From Panaeolus papilionaceus (lineage: Eukaryota; Basidiomycota; Agaricomycetes; Agaricales): a DNA stretch of 61,429 nt. The notes beneath the pieces were generated by a model. It ran no database searches, was not told the DNA's origin, and was given only the letters and a program-made list of their open reading frames with translations. The translations under genes and the position numbers were made by a program. The DNA is taken from assembly GCA_015501605.1 (NCBI GenBank), contig JADNRZ010000055.1, positions 1 through 61,429 of the forward strand. The letters are read 5' to 3'. Of this stretch, positions 21,292 through 32,306 are shown piece by piece. The stretch's first letter is position 1. The number at the start of each line of letters is the position of its first letter.

Positions 21292-23222
21292 GTCTCAGCC
21301 TCCTGAATGTTTGGGACCCCAACAACAACCCCACTTCAGACCTTTATCCGACGCCCTCCTCCTCCCAAGGGCGGGAAGGGCGTATAGTGGCAAAGGAGAA
21401 CGTGAGCAGGTTCGCGTTCAAGTATTTATAGAGCTCCCATGTATCCCATGGGAACCCGCGATAGTGCTTGTACTTCCGGCAGGAGCACAAGATGTGGGAG
21501 CGCGTCCCGAAGTGCCTGCAGGCGCACCGAGGTGCGGGAAGGTTGAATTGCATGCGGTGGTAGTATTCACTGATGGGAGCGTGGCCCGTAATACAACAAA
21601 CGGCATGTGCGGTCAAGGACAGAGGGCCAGCCTCAAACCTGGATAACCAAGACCCACCCTTCTTCGTGGTGGGCTTGAGAAGACAGTCGTGCTTGTCATG
21701 GAGGGGCATGAAGTGCCTGCCTCGGTATGATTCGTCCGAGAACTTTGCTTCCCAGAGTTGAAGTGCCTCGCGATCTGCAAAATCACGGAGCCAGTCTAGC
21801 ATCGTGAGGGGGCATGCCCCCACACGAACACCAGGCACTAGTGATTACCACTTTTTTATGACAACAGCAGGGCAGTTGCCCTAGACTGATATGTGCTGAT
21901 TTCACCTGCTGCCCTTGATTTATGAAATTTGCCTGCCATAATATCTATGAAAACAGACCAGGGAACCATTGGTGACCATTTTCATAGTCATTTTCATAGT
22001 TGGCAGGCCAATTTTCATAGCAGTATTATATATGCCATTGCTATTTTCATGCTTCCCTCTGCGATTTTCAAAGCATTTTCATAGCTAGGCTTGCGATTTT
22101 CATGATTACTGGGGTGATATTATTATTGATTTCATGAATATCCTTGCAATTTTCATGATTATTGGGGCAATATTGTTATTGATTTCATGAATATCCTTGC
22201 AATTTTCATGGTTCTTGGGGCGATATTGTTATTGTTTTCATGGATATCCTGTCAATTTTCATGATTACTGGAGTGATATTGTTATTGTTTTCATGATTAT
22301 GCTGATATTTTCATGATTGATAGGGCGATATCTTTATCGTTTTCATGATGATGCCTGATATTTTCATGATTGGTAGGGCGATATTATCATGGATTTCATG
22401 ATTACTAGGGCGATATTCTTCTTGATTTCATAGATTCCCTTGATCTTATCAGTGCATTTTCTTATCAAATCAGGGCAATTCTATATTTAGAATTGCCATA
22501 ATATGACATCATTAGATCAGATCACTATTATATCCGCTTTTTTTTGGACCCTTATCTCATCCATCAATTACATCAAATCAGGGCTCTGCCCCTGTTGCAC
22601 CCATTATTTCTAGCATTTATTGCACCGCTTTTCTGGCCACTTTATACAGACATATATATACCATTAGAAAGCTACAATTGCCTACTATTTGATTTTGAAT
22701 TTTATTCAATTTAATTCTTGCAGGGGAGCAGCCAATTCAGCTCCGCTTTTTCCCATCAATTTAGCCCCTATTCATTTATGCTACTATTCCTGCTGCATTT
22801 GCACCGCTTTTTTGGCACTTTTTCTGGTGCACATATATACCATTGGAAAGCCCTAGTTGTCTACTTTTAGGATCTGCCCTTGACTTTGCAATACCCCCCC
22901 TAGGGGCTGCACTATTTAGCTGCGCTTTTTTGGCATTTAATTAGCCCCTATTTTGAATCAGCATTGTTCCTGCTCCATTTTGCACCACTTTGGTGCAATT
23001 ATATATGGACATATATATATCACCAGAAAGCTACAAATGCCTAGATTAAGAATCTGAAATCAGAACATAAATGTTGTGTCTATGGAGAGAGCAATTGCAT
23101 TTCGCATTTGGGGTATTAGAGCATGGGAACACCCTTGATCACCTCTTCTCCCCCTCCCCCCACCGCTTTTCTGCCTCAATTCCTGCACAACCACTCCACC
23201 CCTCGGCCTATAATTTGGCATG
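21290..23222. repeat. left arm of a 5-kb palindrome (1.93 kb)
   Basis: Every position x in this arm pairs with 47632-x in the right arm (24410-26342). The arm contains LINE 3' sequence (21292-21838, inverted) and one half of the AT-rich foldback element. Only scattered mismatches were seen (for example near 21296 and 21324). Confidence 0.85.
21344..21838 (-). pseudogene. LINE family 1 C-terminal region, inverted
   Basis: 165 codons of the post-RNase H region: LTMLDWLRDFADREALQLWE, then CACRHFGTRSHILCSCRKY, to the natural stop after EEEGVG. It is identical to 25794-26288 on the plus strand. It is a fragment, not a gene of its own; the apparent start is an artefact of the junction with the AT-rich element at 21838/21839. 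Confidence 0.8.
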
Positions 23223-25793
23223 CAAGTGTACATTATGTTGTATACACAGTGTGCACAACAGGAACCCAAGGAGACCGCTAGTAATGCAGCTATTCTGCAT
23301 TTACTCTTTTTTTGCTTCTAATTCCACCAAAAGAGGACCCAATAGTCCTCTATAACTCACATTTTGAGTAGGATAAAGCCATTTAAATATGTTATAGCAT
23401 CAATACTATCGTTCTGTACCATCTATCATGTGTTCACAGTTGTAGATCATATAGAAACAGCCATATGCTGTCCCACAGGTTCCCCAAATACTATCTGAGG
23501 TATATCTCTACCATTTCTGACCGCTTCATAATGGCGCAAGGTGTTTTGAACTCGCCTCAGGAATACCTACAAAACAAGGGTACTCGCGGCAAATTCTGAG
23601 CACTTCTCAAAAATGACTGTTTTTCAGCTGATAAGCCATTTGTACAAGATCTGTATTGAAATAATTTAATCGGACCTTACAGAGGCAAGAGTATACACTA
23701 TTATTGATGTTTACAAAAGGTTTGAGAACATTTGAGTGAGTGTGGAAGGCTGGAGACACAAATGGGTGCTGGAATGCAGGTTGATGTAGTGTCAATGCTC
23801 AATGAACTGACAACAACTAGTATTCTCCTTAACTGTTTCTCTTGTTCTATGAGCTACACTTGACCAATCTCTTTCAAACTTTTTTTAAATCAAAGATGTG
23901 ACAATTCTGAACACATTTCAGGTGTATATTTGCACACAGACAATGATACGACCATACTAGAGTCTCAAAACCTCCTCCTGACTATCTGGGGTTGATGCAG
24001 GATATTAAACATGCTATATCTTCATGAGGAGAGATCGGATTCTTATGATGAAGCACACATTTGAAAGGTGTTGACCACTGCGGTTTAGAAAATCTTTGAG
24101 ATTGAAGATTGGTGGAGAAATGCGAAAGATATTAGTTTAGAAACAAAGGGCATAATGAAATGATGATTTCAGCTGGTTTGCATGTGGTGGAGTGCTAAAT
24201 AACATGTTCTGATGCATGAAACACGTATACACACATCATGATATAATACCTGATACTTTCTTTACCTTCTAATAAGTCAAATAATATGCAGTGGGTCCGC
24301 TTTTGAGGAAAACATGATCCATACAAGAAGTATATAGTAAATATATGCATATAGAGATGCCAGTATGTTGTAAGTTTGCACCCACTATTCAATGGTGTAT
24401 ATGCAGTCACATGCCAAATTATAGGCCGAGGGGTGGAGTGGTTGTGCAGGAATTGAGGCAGAAAAGCGGTGGGGGGAGGGGGAGAAGAGGTGATCAAGGG
24501 TGTTCCCATGCTCTAATACCCCAAATGCGAAATGCAATTGCTCTCTCCATAGACACAACATTTATGTTCTGATTTCAGATTCTTAATCTAGGCATTTGTA
24601 GCTTTCTGGTGATATATATATGTCCATATATAATTGCACCAAAGTGGTGCAAAATGGAGCAGGAACAATGCTGATTCAAAATAGGGGCTAATTAAATGCC
24701 AAAAAAGCGCAGCTAAATAGTGCAGCCCCTAGGGGGGGTATTGCAAAGTCAAGGGCAGATCCTAAAAGTAGACAACTAGGGCTTTCCAATGGTATATATG
24801 TGCACCAGAAAAAGTGCCAAAAAAGCGGTGCAAATGCAGCAGGAATAGTAGCATAAATGAATAGGGGCTAAATTGATGGGAAAAAGCGGAGCTGAATTGG
24901 CTGCTCCCCTGCAAGAATTAAATTGAATAAAATTCAAAATCAAATAGTAGGCAATTGTAGCTTTCTAATGGTATATATATGTCTGTATAAAGTGGCCAGA
25001 AAAGCGGTGCAATAAATGCTAGAAATAATGGGTGCAACAGGGGCAGAGCCCTGATTTGATGTAATTGATGGATGAGATAAGGGTCCAAAAAAAAGCGGAT
25101 ATAATAGTGATCTGATCTAATGATGTCATATTATGGCAATTCTAAATATAGAATTGCCCTGATTTGATAAGAAAATGCACTGATAAGATCAAGGGAATCT
25201 ATGAAATCAAGAAGAATATCGCCCTAGTAATCATGAAATCCATGATAATATCGCCCTACCAATCATGAAAATATCAGGCATCATCATGAAAACGATAAAG
25301 ATATCGCCCTATCAATCATGAAAATATCAGCATAATCATGAAAACAATAACAATATCACTCCAGTAATCATGAAAATTGACAGGATATCCATGAAAACAA
25401 TAACAATATCGCCCCAAGAACCATGAAAATTGCAAGGATATTCATGAAATCAATAACAATATTGCCCCAATAATCATGAAAATTGCAAGGATATTCATGA
25501 AATCAATAATAATATCACCCCAGTAATCATGAAAATCGCAAGCCTAGCTATGAAAATGCTTTGAAAATCGCAGAGGGAAGCATGAAAATAGCAATGGCAT
25601 ATATAATACTGCTATGAAAATTGGCCTGCCAACTATGAAAATGACTATGAAAATGGTCACCAATGGTTCCCTGGTCTGTTTTCATAGATATTATGGCAGG
25701 CAAATTTCATAAATCAAGGGCAGCAGGTGAAATCAGCACATATCAGTCTAGGGCAACTGCCCTGCTGTTGTCATAAAAAAGTGGTAATCACTA
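21839..25793. mobile_element. AT-rich foldback element, 3.96 kb, 1.38-kb terminal inverted arms
   Basis: Both ends read AGTGATTACCACTTTTTTAT inward. The outer part of each arm is a chain of TTTTCATGATTACTGGGGCG-like modules, 40-60 bp apart; the inner part has TGCACCGCTTTT/TATATATACCATTGGAAAGC modules. The arms are separated by 1187 bp. No ORF has any domain, so it would need enzymes from elsewhere. A 442-bp relative is at 5430-5872. Confidence 0.7.
23223..24409. other. unique spacer of the palindrome; no gene seen
   Basis: 1187 bp of AT-rich sequence between the arms. ORFs are short, without motifs, and none is conserved elsewhere in the window. I see nothing else in it. Confidence 0.6.
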
Positions 25794-26342
25794 GTGCCTG
25801 GTGTTCGTGTGGGGGCATGCCCCCTCACGATGCTAGACTGGCTCCGTGATTTTGCAGATCGCGAGGCACTTCAACTCTGGGAAGCAAAGTTCTCGGACGA
25901 ATCATACCGAGGCAGGCACTTCATGCCCCTCCATGACAAGCACGACTGTCTTCTCAAGCCCACCACGAAGAAGGGTGGGTCTTGGTTATCCAGGTTTGAG
26001 GCTGGCCCTCTGTCCTTGACCGCACATGCCGTTTGTTGTATTACGGGCCACGCTCCCATCAGTGAATACTACCACCGCATGCAATTCAACCTTCCCGCAC
26101 CTCGGTGCGCCTGCAGGCACTTCGGGACGCGCTCCCACATCTTGTGCTCCTGCCGGAAGTACAAGCACTATCGCGGGTTCCCATGGGATACATGGGAGCT
26201 CTATAAATACTTGAACGCGAACCTGCTCACGTTCTCCTTTGCCACTATACGCCCTTCCCGCCCTTGGGAGGAGGAGGGCGTCGGATAAAGGTCTGAAGTG
26301 GGGTCGTTGTTGGGGTCCCAAACATTCAGGAGGCCGAGACGA
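24410..26342. repeat. right arm of the 5-kb palindrome
   Basis: Mirror image of 21290-23222. Outside it, the right flank continues as ordinary LINE 3' UTR, while the left flank is the MITE, so the palindrome ends exactly at the MITE edge on one side. Confidence 0.85.
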
Positions 26343-26827
26343 TGGCCCGTCCCCCGAGCAGTCCTTAATTGGATGCCAGCAATGGGGCCCTTGTGTGCTG
26401 GAAGCTTCGGCGCAACAACCAGTGGTTGGGGAGCACACTTCGGTGTGTATGCAGGATAGAGTTTAGCCGCCTGGTGCCCGTCCATGGGTAACCAAGGGCT
26501 TCGTGTAGTAGGTGCCCCTTCAGGGCACCACCACTTCTGTTCGACAACCAGGTTGAGGGTGTTAACCTGACGACGCTTGGTTGCTCACCCTGTACTGCCG
26601 CCTTCCGTGCAAGGGAGAGGCTTATTTGCTGTGCAATCAGCTTTGATAACTTGCCCCACATTCTTTGCTTGCGCTTTGCACTCGCGTTAGATTAGTCTGC
26701 CGTGTTATATACCCAACCTAATTGGGGAGTAGTCATTCCTAGTATTCGTACTTCGTTTGTATTTACTGTGATCTGACCAGACTGCCAGCCGCGCACCAGT
26801 ATATAAATTGTTGAACGAAAAAAAAAG
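25794..26827 (+). pseudogene. LINE family 1: C-terminal region, complete 3' UTR and poly(A)
   Basis: 165 codons ending EEEGVG (stop 26286-26288) are followed by 530 bp of 3' UTR and the end GTATATAAATTGTTGAACG plus A's (to 26827). This copy shows the full family-1 3' end. The coding part is shared with the left arm of the palindrome; the sequence after 26342 is not. Confidence 0.8.
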
Positions 26828-27211
26828 TGACCTGTTCCACTGAAAGGATTGAAGTTGCTGCAAAGCGATTTTCGCGCAGATGCTGGTTGCTCAGCCTGTA
26901 CATCTCTTGCATGTCCAGCGCTGGCACTGTAACACCTGCAGGCCAAGTAGTGATGATTTGTCGCCTGGACTTGCCTGCTGTGGTGAACTCTGGTGCTTTG
27001 CGTCACCACTTGTGCCGCCCATCGACCTCAGCAGCAACCTGAGCTACTTGTTGAGGATTCAATGCTGGCAGCGCCCTTGCAAGTGCAATGACAGTGCCAC
27101 CTTGATTGTTGTTGCCACCCTTCACAGGAGCAGCTGCTGCCTTTGCAACGCTGGCATATGTGTTGCCTCGTTTCGCCGCAGCGGGGGGAGTCGGTCCTGC
27201 GCGCCCACTGT
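26828..27211 (-). pseudogene. inverted ORF1 (Gag-like) fragment of a third LINE type
   Basis: On the minus strand one frame reads AAAKRGNTYASVAKAAAAPVK and on to RRQIITTWPAG and ALDMQEMYRLSN. This parallels the SFAAVAKRSTV ... SRRQVLITFMARSLP section of the family-1 ORF1 but is clearly diverged. No zinc knuckles are included. It follows directly after a family-1 poly(A). Confidence 0.5.
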
Positions 27212-27439
27212 GAACAGGGGGCGGTGGAACGGGACAAGGCAGCATGGGATGACCATGCAACTGAGGCTGTCATTACGCGGCGCTCTCGACCTTGGTGGAA
27301 CGATGAGTGCTCCGAACTGCTAGACCAATTCCGCACCTCCAGAGACGATCTGGACTGGCGCCTCTTCCGCTCTGCCACTAAGGAGGCCAAATGCGACTTC
27401 TTCGATGAACGAATCAAGGACCTTCTGGAAGCACCGTTT
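27212..27439 (+). pseudogene. LINE endonuclease-RT linker fragment
   Basis: The frame AAWDDHATEAVITRRSRPWW and NDECSELLDQFRTS corresponds to EAWDHHATEKKVVKRSKAWW / NDECATALSAFRAN of family 1, so this is the segment between endonuclease and RT of a related LINE (family 2 or 3). It is in opposite orientation to the preceding Gag fragment and joins a Gag C-terminus at about 27440. Confidence 0.55.
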
Positions 27440-27991
27440 CAACGGTGACTGGATTGCGGCCCGTTATGCTGAGGCGCACCCTGCTAAGGCGCAGCGCCCC
27501 GCTCCCTCTAACACACCACCGACTGCGCAATGAAGGGGACGAACAATCATTGCAAAGTGGAGAGTGTCGTTAGAATTATGTCCCACAACGTTAACCGCAA
27601 CTACGAGTGGGTTGCAATTATGCTTGAACAGTTGATTGAAGATTTCGATGTTCTATTTATTCAAGAACCTCCATGGAAAGAAATTCGTATCGCTCCTTCA
27701 GCCTTGTCGCGAGAGGGAGAGAAAGTCGTCGGTCCACCTCTGCATCCGTCCTGGGATCTAGTGGTGCGCCCTCCTCCCCAGGGAGATCAAGCGCCCCGGG
27801 TGTTGGCTTATGTCTCCACTCAGCTTCGCAAATATCGCCCCTCTCTCCGCCGTGACCTTGTTGATCACCGCGACATTATGCTCCTCTCTCTGTACTCTGC
27901 AGGACAGTGCCTCAACTTCGTTAACATCTATTCTGACAAAGACCACACTGCTATCTTTTATTTAAAGTCGCTTCCATCGGATATAAGGTAA
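27440..27991 (+). pseudogene. LINE family 3: end of ORF1 and start of ORF2 (AP-like endonuclease)
   Basis: The ORF1 tail (WIAARYAEAHPAKAQR) ends at TGA 27531-27533, which overlaps the ORF2 start ATG 27530 as ATGA. ORF2 begins with the endonuclease: SHNVNRNYEWV, then LFIQEPPWKEIR containing the catalytic Glu, and FVNIYSDKD. At 27992 it is interrupted by the CCGCGG foldback element; the next part lies at 40318. The protein would nick target DNA to prime reverse transcription. Confidence 0.75.
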
Positions 27992-28144
27992 TTACAATGT
28001 AGCGACTTTGTTGGTCCGCGGACTAGCTACAACGTAATGACTGAGTGTGATCCATGGATCGCCATGGATTTCCTACATTTTGGGTAACTACACTAAATAG
28101 TTATTTCATTAGATAGAATATAAGTGAATTAATTATTACTAGTA

Positions 28145-28485
28145 GGTGGGCGGGTTGGGTAGGGTGGATTTCCGAGTGAGCGGCGGGTGAGCTGGAATGG
28201 GTGGATTGGTAGTTTTCCAAGGGAATGGGAGGGGGGTAGCGGGTAGGTTGGGGTGGGTGGGTAGTAGTGGATTGGGGTGGATTGGGAGATTTCCGCGGAA
28301 ATGGGGGGAGGTTGGGGGGTGGTTTGGGGTGAGTTTATTGTAGTGGATTAGGTTGGAGTGGGCACATTGGGGTGGGTGGGTAGTAGTGGAATAGGGTGGA
28401 TTGGTAGATTTCCGCGGAAATGGGGGGGGGGTGGTTTGGGGTGAGTTTATTGTAGTGGATTAGGTTGGATTAGATGAATTTACAA
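28145..28485 (+). repeat. G-rich tract near the foldback terminus
   Basis: Runs such as GGGTAGGGTGG, GGGAGGGGGGTAGCGGG and GGGGTGGGTGGG repeat over about 340 bp. Four or more G-runs lie close together, so G-quadruplex folding is plausible. The mirror-image C-rich tract is at 39830-40170. Confidence 0.65.
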
Positions 28486-29125
28486 GGGAATGGGCAGGTA
28501 GGGATGGGGGGATTTTTATATTTCCGCGGAAATGGTGATCCAAAATTGCCCATTTCCGCGGAAATGGGCAAATTTAGGAATTTTTCAATGCATGGATTTT
28601 TGAATTTCCGCGGAAATGGGTGAATTTGATAAATGGATTTGTTGAATTTCCGCGGAAATGGGCAAATTTAGACATTTTAAATACAGGGATTTTTTGAATT
28701 TCCGCGGAAATGGGTGAATTTGATAAATGGATTTGTTGAATTTCCGCGGAAATGGGCAAATTTAGACATTTTAAATACAGGGATTTTTTGAATTTCCGCG
28801 GAAATGGGTGAATTTGGACATTTTCAATACATGGATTTTGGATTTCCGCGGAAATGGGGAATTTTGAAAATGGTGGATTCTTGAATTTCCGCGGAAACGG
28901 GTGAATTTGGAGATTTTCAAATGCATGGATTTGTTAATTTCCGCGGAAATGGGTGAATTTGGAAGTTTTTAAATACATGGATTTTTGAATTTCCGCGGAA
29001 ATGGTGATTCAATTTTGTAGATTTCCGCGGAAATGGGGAATTTGGAAATGGTGGATTCTTGAATTTCCGCGGAAATGGGTGAATTTGGAGATTTTCAAAT
29101 GAGTGGATTTGTGAATTTCCGCAGA
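28265..29125. repeat. array of about 15 TTTCCGCGGAAA palindromes
   Basis: The 12-bp perfect palindrome TTTCCGCGGAAA recurs every 35-60 bp, set in AATTTCCGCGGAAATGGGTG modules with variable spacers. Positions 28621-28714 and 28715-28808 are a 94-bp tandem duplication absent from the right arm. The pattern resembles subterminal binding-site arrays of DNA transposons. Confidence 0.85.
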
Positions 29126-30083
29126 AATGGTGGACTTGTTAATTTGTGAGCAAAGGTTCCGCGGTATCGGAAATTCATTCCAATATTGAAATGAGTCAAT
29201 TGTTGAACTTCCGTGGAAATGGTGGATTTTCTGTGGAATTGGGTGGATGCCATTCATAGATTTCCGCAGAAGAGGTGGATATTAACAAACTATAACCCAA
29301 GGGTGTTGCAAACATTGTCAGCAAATAAGCAGAAGTAATTAACTCCTGCAGGTTGGGAAATAAGTTTCCAATTAAATTCTGACCCAGTACCATGTACCCG
29401 CGGGTAGTCTTTACAAAATGAATCCAAAATCATCCAAAACAAGCAACATTTGGCAGAGATACTAATATTTCAAGCATTTTCTGCTTGATTTTACACCGTT
29501 TCAGGCGCTCTTGGACCTGTTTTGAAGTCCGCGGGTACACCAGCTTTCATTCATGACCCGGTACCATGTACCTGCTGGTATTCCGCCTGAAACAAGTCCC
29601 AAATCATTCAAAACGGCTGTCATTTAGCTAAGATATCCATGTTTTGAGGATATTATGCTCAATTCTGCACCGTTTTGGGCGCTCCGGGGCTTGTTTTGAA
29701 GCCCGCGGGAACACCAGAATACAACCGGAAACATATCAGACCATTTACTTCATCCACCCCCAGGTGGAAAAGCAATATTGATTGAGGAAAAGGCAGAAAT
29801 CATCATACCTGCAGGCAACAAGGTGTATTAAAGTATGCTTTCCCGCGGGTAGCCCACATTTCATCAAACAACACCCTATCTAACTCTGGCATAAATTAGA
29901 TGTAACTCCCTCAGTTCTGCATTATTTTGAGTGATATTGGGCTTGTTATGAGCGGATTATCTATGGCTACAATATGGTATGTATATTCAGGTGTTCAGAG
30001 AATGATAGCAGTTGATCTTTGCGATATCTCCTCTTTTACAGGTACCCCTCTCAGCCCTACATCATAGATAAGGATATTTCTGG

Positions 30084-30595
30084 AAATACATGGGTTATAT
30101 ATTGGATAATGATACAATGAGAGGGGAGTATGTGCTAGAAACAACATTTGGCACTAATATGAGTGTATTTGAGACAAGATATGTCCTACATGTTATTATT
30201 CTTAATATCCATGCAGTATTCTCTTTGACTTTTGTTGTTTGAACAGGACGAAGAAGAGACTTATGCTTCTGTTTCAACAACATCCTGTCTAACCATTGTC
30301 TCACCATTGTCTGGTGGGTGTTTTCTTTGGTACTTTTGTTGAAGAAAGTCTCAAGATATCATTAAGAATTGCTTCTGACTCTTGTTTCCTTCTTTCTTGG
30401 TCATTAATCCGACGTATCAGTCATATAAGCTACAAAAATGGATGTAATATGGTACATTGGAACCATATCCTGTAAAATAGTTGTCCAGTCCTTGTCTGTC
30501 AGGTGTATTCTGGAACTTTGTTGTGAATGAAACATGTAGAACACAATTCAAGTCTAAAATTTAGAACATCAGCATTATTTGAATGCTCTCTATTG
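30084..30595. other. 512-bp spacer of the CCGCGG foldback; no gene seen
   Basis: AT-rich single-copy sequence between the arms. Short frames without motifs only. Confidence 0.6.
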
Positions 30596-31677
30596 CCAGA
30601 AATATCCTTATCTATGATGTAGGGCTGAGAGGGGTACCTGTAAAAGAGGAGATATCGCAAAGATCAACTGCTATCATTCTCTGAACACCTGAATATACAT
30701 ACCATATTGTAGCCATAGATAATCCGCTCATAACAAGCCCAATATCACTCAAAATAATGCAGAACTGAGGGAGTTACATCTAATTTATGCCAGAGTTAGA
30801 TAGGGTGTTGTTTGATGAAATGTGGGCTACCCGCGGGAAAGCATACTTTAATACACCTTGTTGCCTGCAGGTATGATGATTTCTGCCTTTTCCTCAATCA
30901 ATATTGCTTTTCCACCTGGGGGTGGATGAAGTAAATGGTCTGATATGTTTCCGGTTGTATTCTGGTGTTCCCGCGGGCTTCAAAACAAGCCCCGGAGCGC
31001 CCAAAACGGTGCAGAATTGAGCATAATATCCTCAAAACATGGATATCTTAGCTAAATGACAGCCGTTTTGAATGATTTGGGACTTGTTTCAGGCGGAATA
31101 CCAGCAGGTACATGGTACCGGGTCATGAATGAAAGCTGGTGTACCCGCGGACTTCAAAACAGGTCCAAGAGCGCCTGAAACGGTGTAAAATCAAGCAGAA
31201 AATGCTTGAAATATTAGTATCTCTGCCAAATGTTGCTTGTTTTGGATGATTTTGGATTCATTTTGTAAAGACTACCCGCGGGTACATGGTACTGGGTCAG
31301 AATTTAATTGGAAACTTATTTCCCAACCTGCAGGAGTTAATTACTTCTGCTTATTTGCTGACAATGTTTGCAACACCCTTGGGTTATAGTTTGTTAATAT
31401 CCACCTCTTCTGCGGAAATCTATGAATGGCATCCACCCAATTCCACAGAAAATCCACCATTTCCACGGAAGTTCAACAATTGACTCATTTCAATATTGGA
31501 ATGAATTTCCGATACCGCGGAACCTTTGCTCACAAATTAACAAGTCCACCATTTCTGCGGAAATTCACAAATCCACTCATTTGAAAATCTCCAAATTCAC
31601 CCATTTCCGCGGAAATTCAAGAATCCACCATTTCCAAATTCCCCATTTCCGCGGAAATCTACAAAATTGAATCACCA
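30596..31677. repeat. right arm of the CCGCGG foldback, inner part
   Basis: Mirror of 29002-30083. It stops at CACCA (31673-31677), the target duplication of Gypsy-1, and continues at 39402. Confidence 0.85.
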
Positions 31678-31995
31678 TGTTACGACTTTTCTACTATCTC
31701 CTTCAATAATGTACTATCATCTCTCTATGTACTTATATCTCGTCTATCTTTTCTCTTACTTCCCTTCTTTTCCTTCCACGTGACCTTATCTTATCTTTCA
31801 TCACATGACCTACTCTTATCTTATCTCATTTCACCTTTGACTCATTATTCCTTCTGACTCTTACTTGACTCACCTTCGACTCATACTTACTCTTCTTCTT
31901 ACTTATGACTCTTCGTACTAGTCATATTCTCCTTGACTCGTTACTCCTACTCATACGGACTCATTTCCTTTCGCGCACAGACCACCCGTAATACC

Positions 31996-32040
31996 TATAT
32001 AAACCCAGTAGCTATACCCATGTTCTTTAGCTAGTTCTTT
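31996..32040 (+). promoter_or_regulatory. Gypsy-1 TATA box and predicted transcript 5' end
   Basis: TATATAAA (31996-32003) precedes AGCTAGTTCTTT (32029-32040) by about 31 bp. This 12-mer is the exact complement of the primer-binding site (32246-32257), which points to it as the 5' end of the RNA. Confidence 0.75.
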
Positions 32041-32091
32041 AACTACAATAGAACGATAACTTCTACTGCATCTTTCTTAACTCGCTCTCTA

Positions 32092-32134
32092 CTAAGACAA
32101 TACCATCGAGCGATTCTCGAAGTGGCATTCTTAG
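32092..32134 (+). other. conserved leader stem-loop, Gypsy-1
   Basis: CTAAGA...CCA pairs with TGG...TCTTAG around an inner CGAG/CTCG hairpin. Gypsy-2 keeps the outer stem (51522-51566) and has a different but still self-complementary inner helix. Confidence 0.5.
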
Positions 32135-32245
32135 TACGATAACTTGAACTTATATTCTGATCAGAATATCGAACTCGACTTCTCCGACCGACCCCGACTT
32201 AGCTCAAAGGCCTTAACCGCAAGCGCCCGTCGAGCTACCGTAACA

Positions 32246-32257
32246 AAAGAACTAGCT
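32246..32257 (+). promoter_or_regulatory. Gypsy-1 primer-binding site (self-priming)
   Basis: AAAGAACTAGCT starts immediately after the LTR and is complementary over all 12 nt to 32029-32040 in the LTR. This is the Tf1/sushi arrangement in which the RNA's own 5' end primes minus-strand synthesis rather than a tRNA. Confidence 0.8.
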
Positions 32258-32306
32258 ATCTCGAATCACTGTCCGTAGTTTACGCGACAGTCCCCCACCA
32301 TTCAAG

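Larger units (their letters stand above)
27992..30083. repeat. left arm of the CCGCGG foldback element
   Basis: 2092 bp. From the tip inward it holds a 150-bp terminal region, a G-rich block (28145-28480), the TTTCCGCGGAAA array (28265-29075) and about 1 kb with CCCGCGGG/GTACCATGTACC-type shorter palindromes. Pairs as x to 60679-x with 30596-31677. Confidence 0.85.
31678..32245 (+). repeat. Gypsy-1 5' LTR
   Basis: 568 bp, TGTTACG...CGTAACA. Holds many GACTCAT/TGACTC-type motifs (for example 31845-31965), a TATA box and the predicted transcript start. Last 45 bp (AGCTCAAAGGCCTTAACCGC onward) are nearly identical in Gypsy-2. Confidence 0.95.

Noticed and set aside
21344..21838. two identical genes 21344-21838 and 25794-26288
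   Set aside because: They are the LINE C-terminal region in the two arms of the palindrome; the apparent starts lie at the junction with the foldback element.
28265..29125. CRISPR-like regular repeats
   Set aside because: The repeated unit is a 12-bp palindrome in AT-rich non-unique spacers, mirrored in the other arm of a foldback element, in a eukaryotic genome; no cas-like gene.
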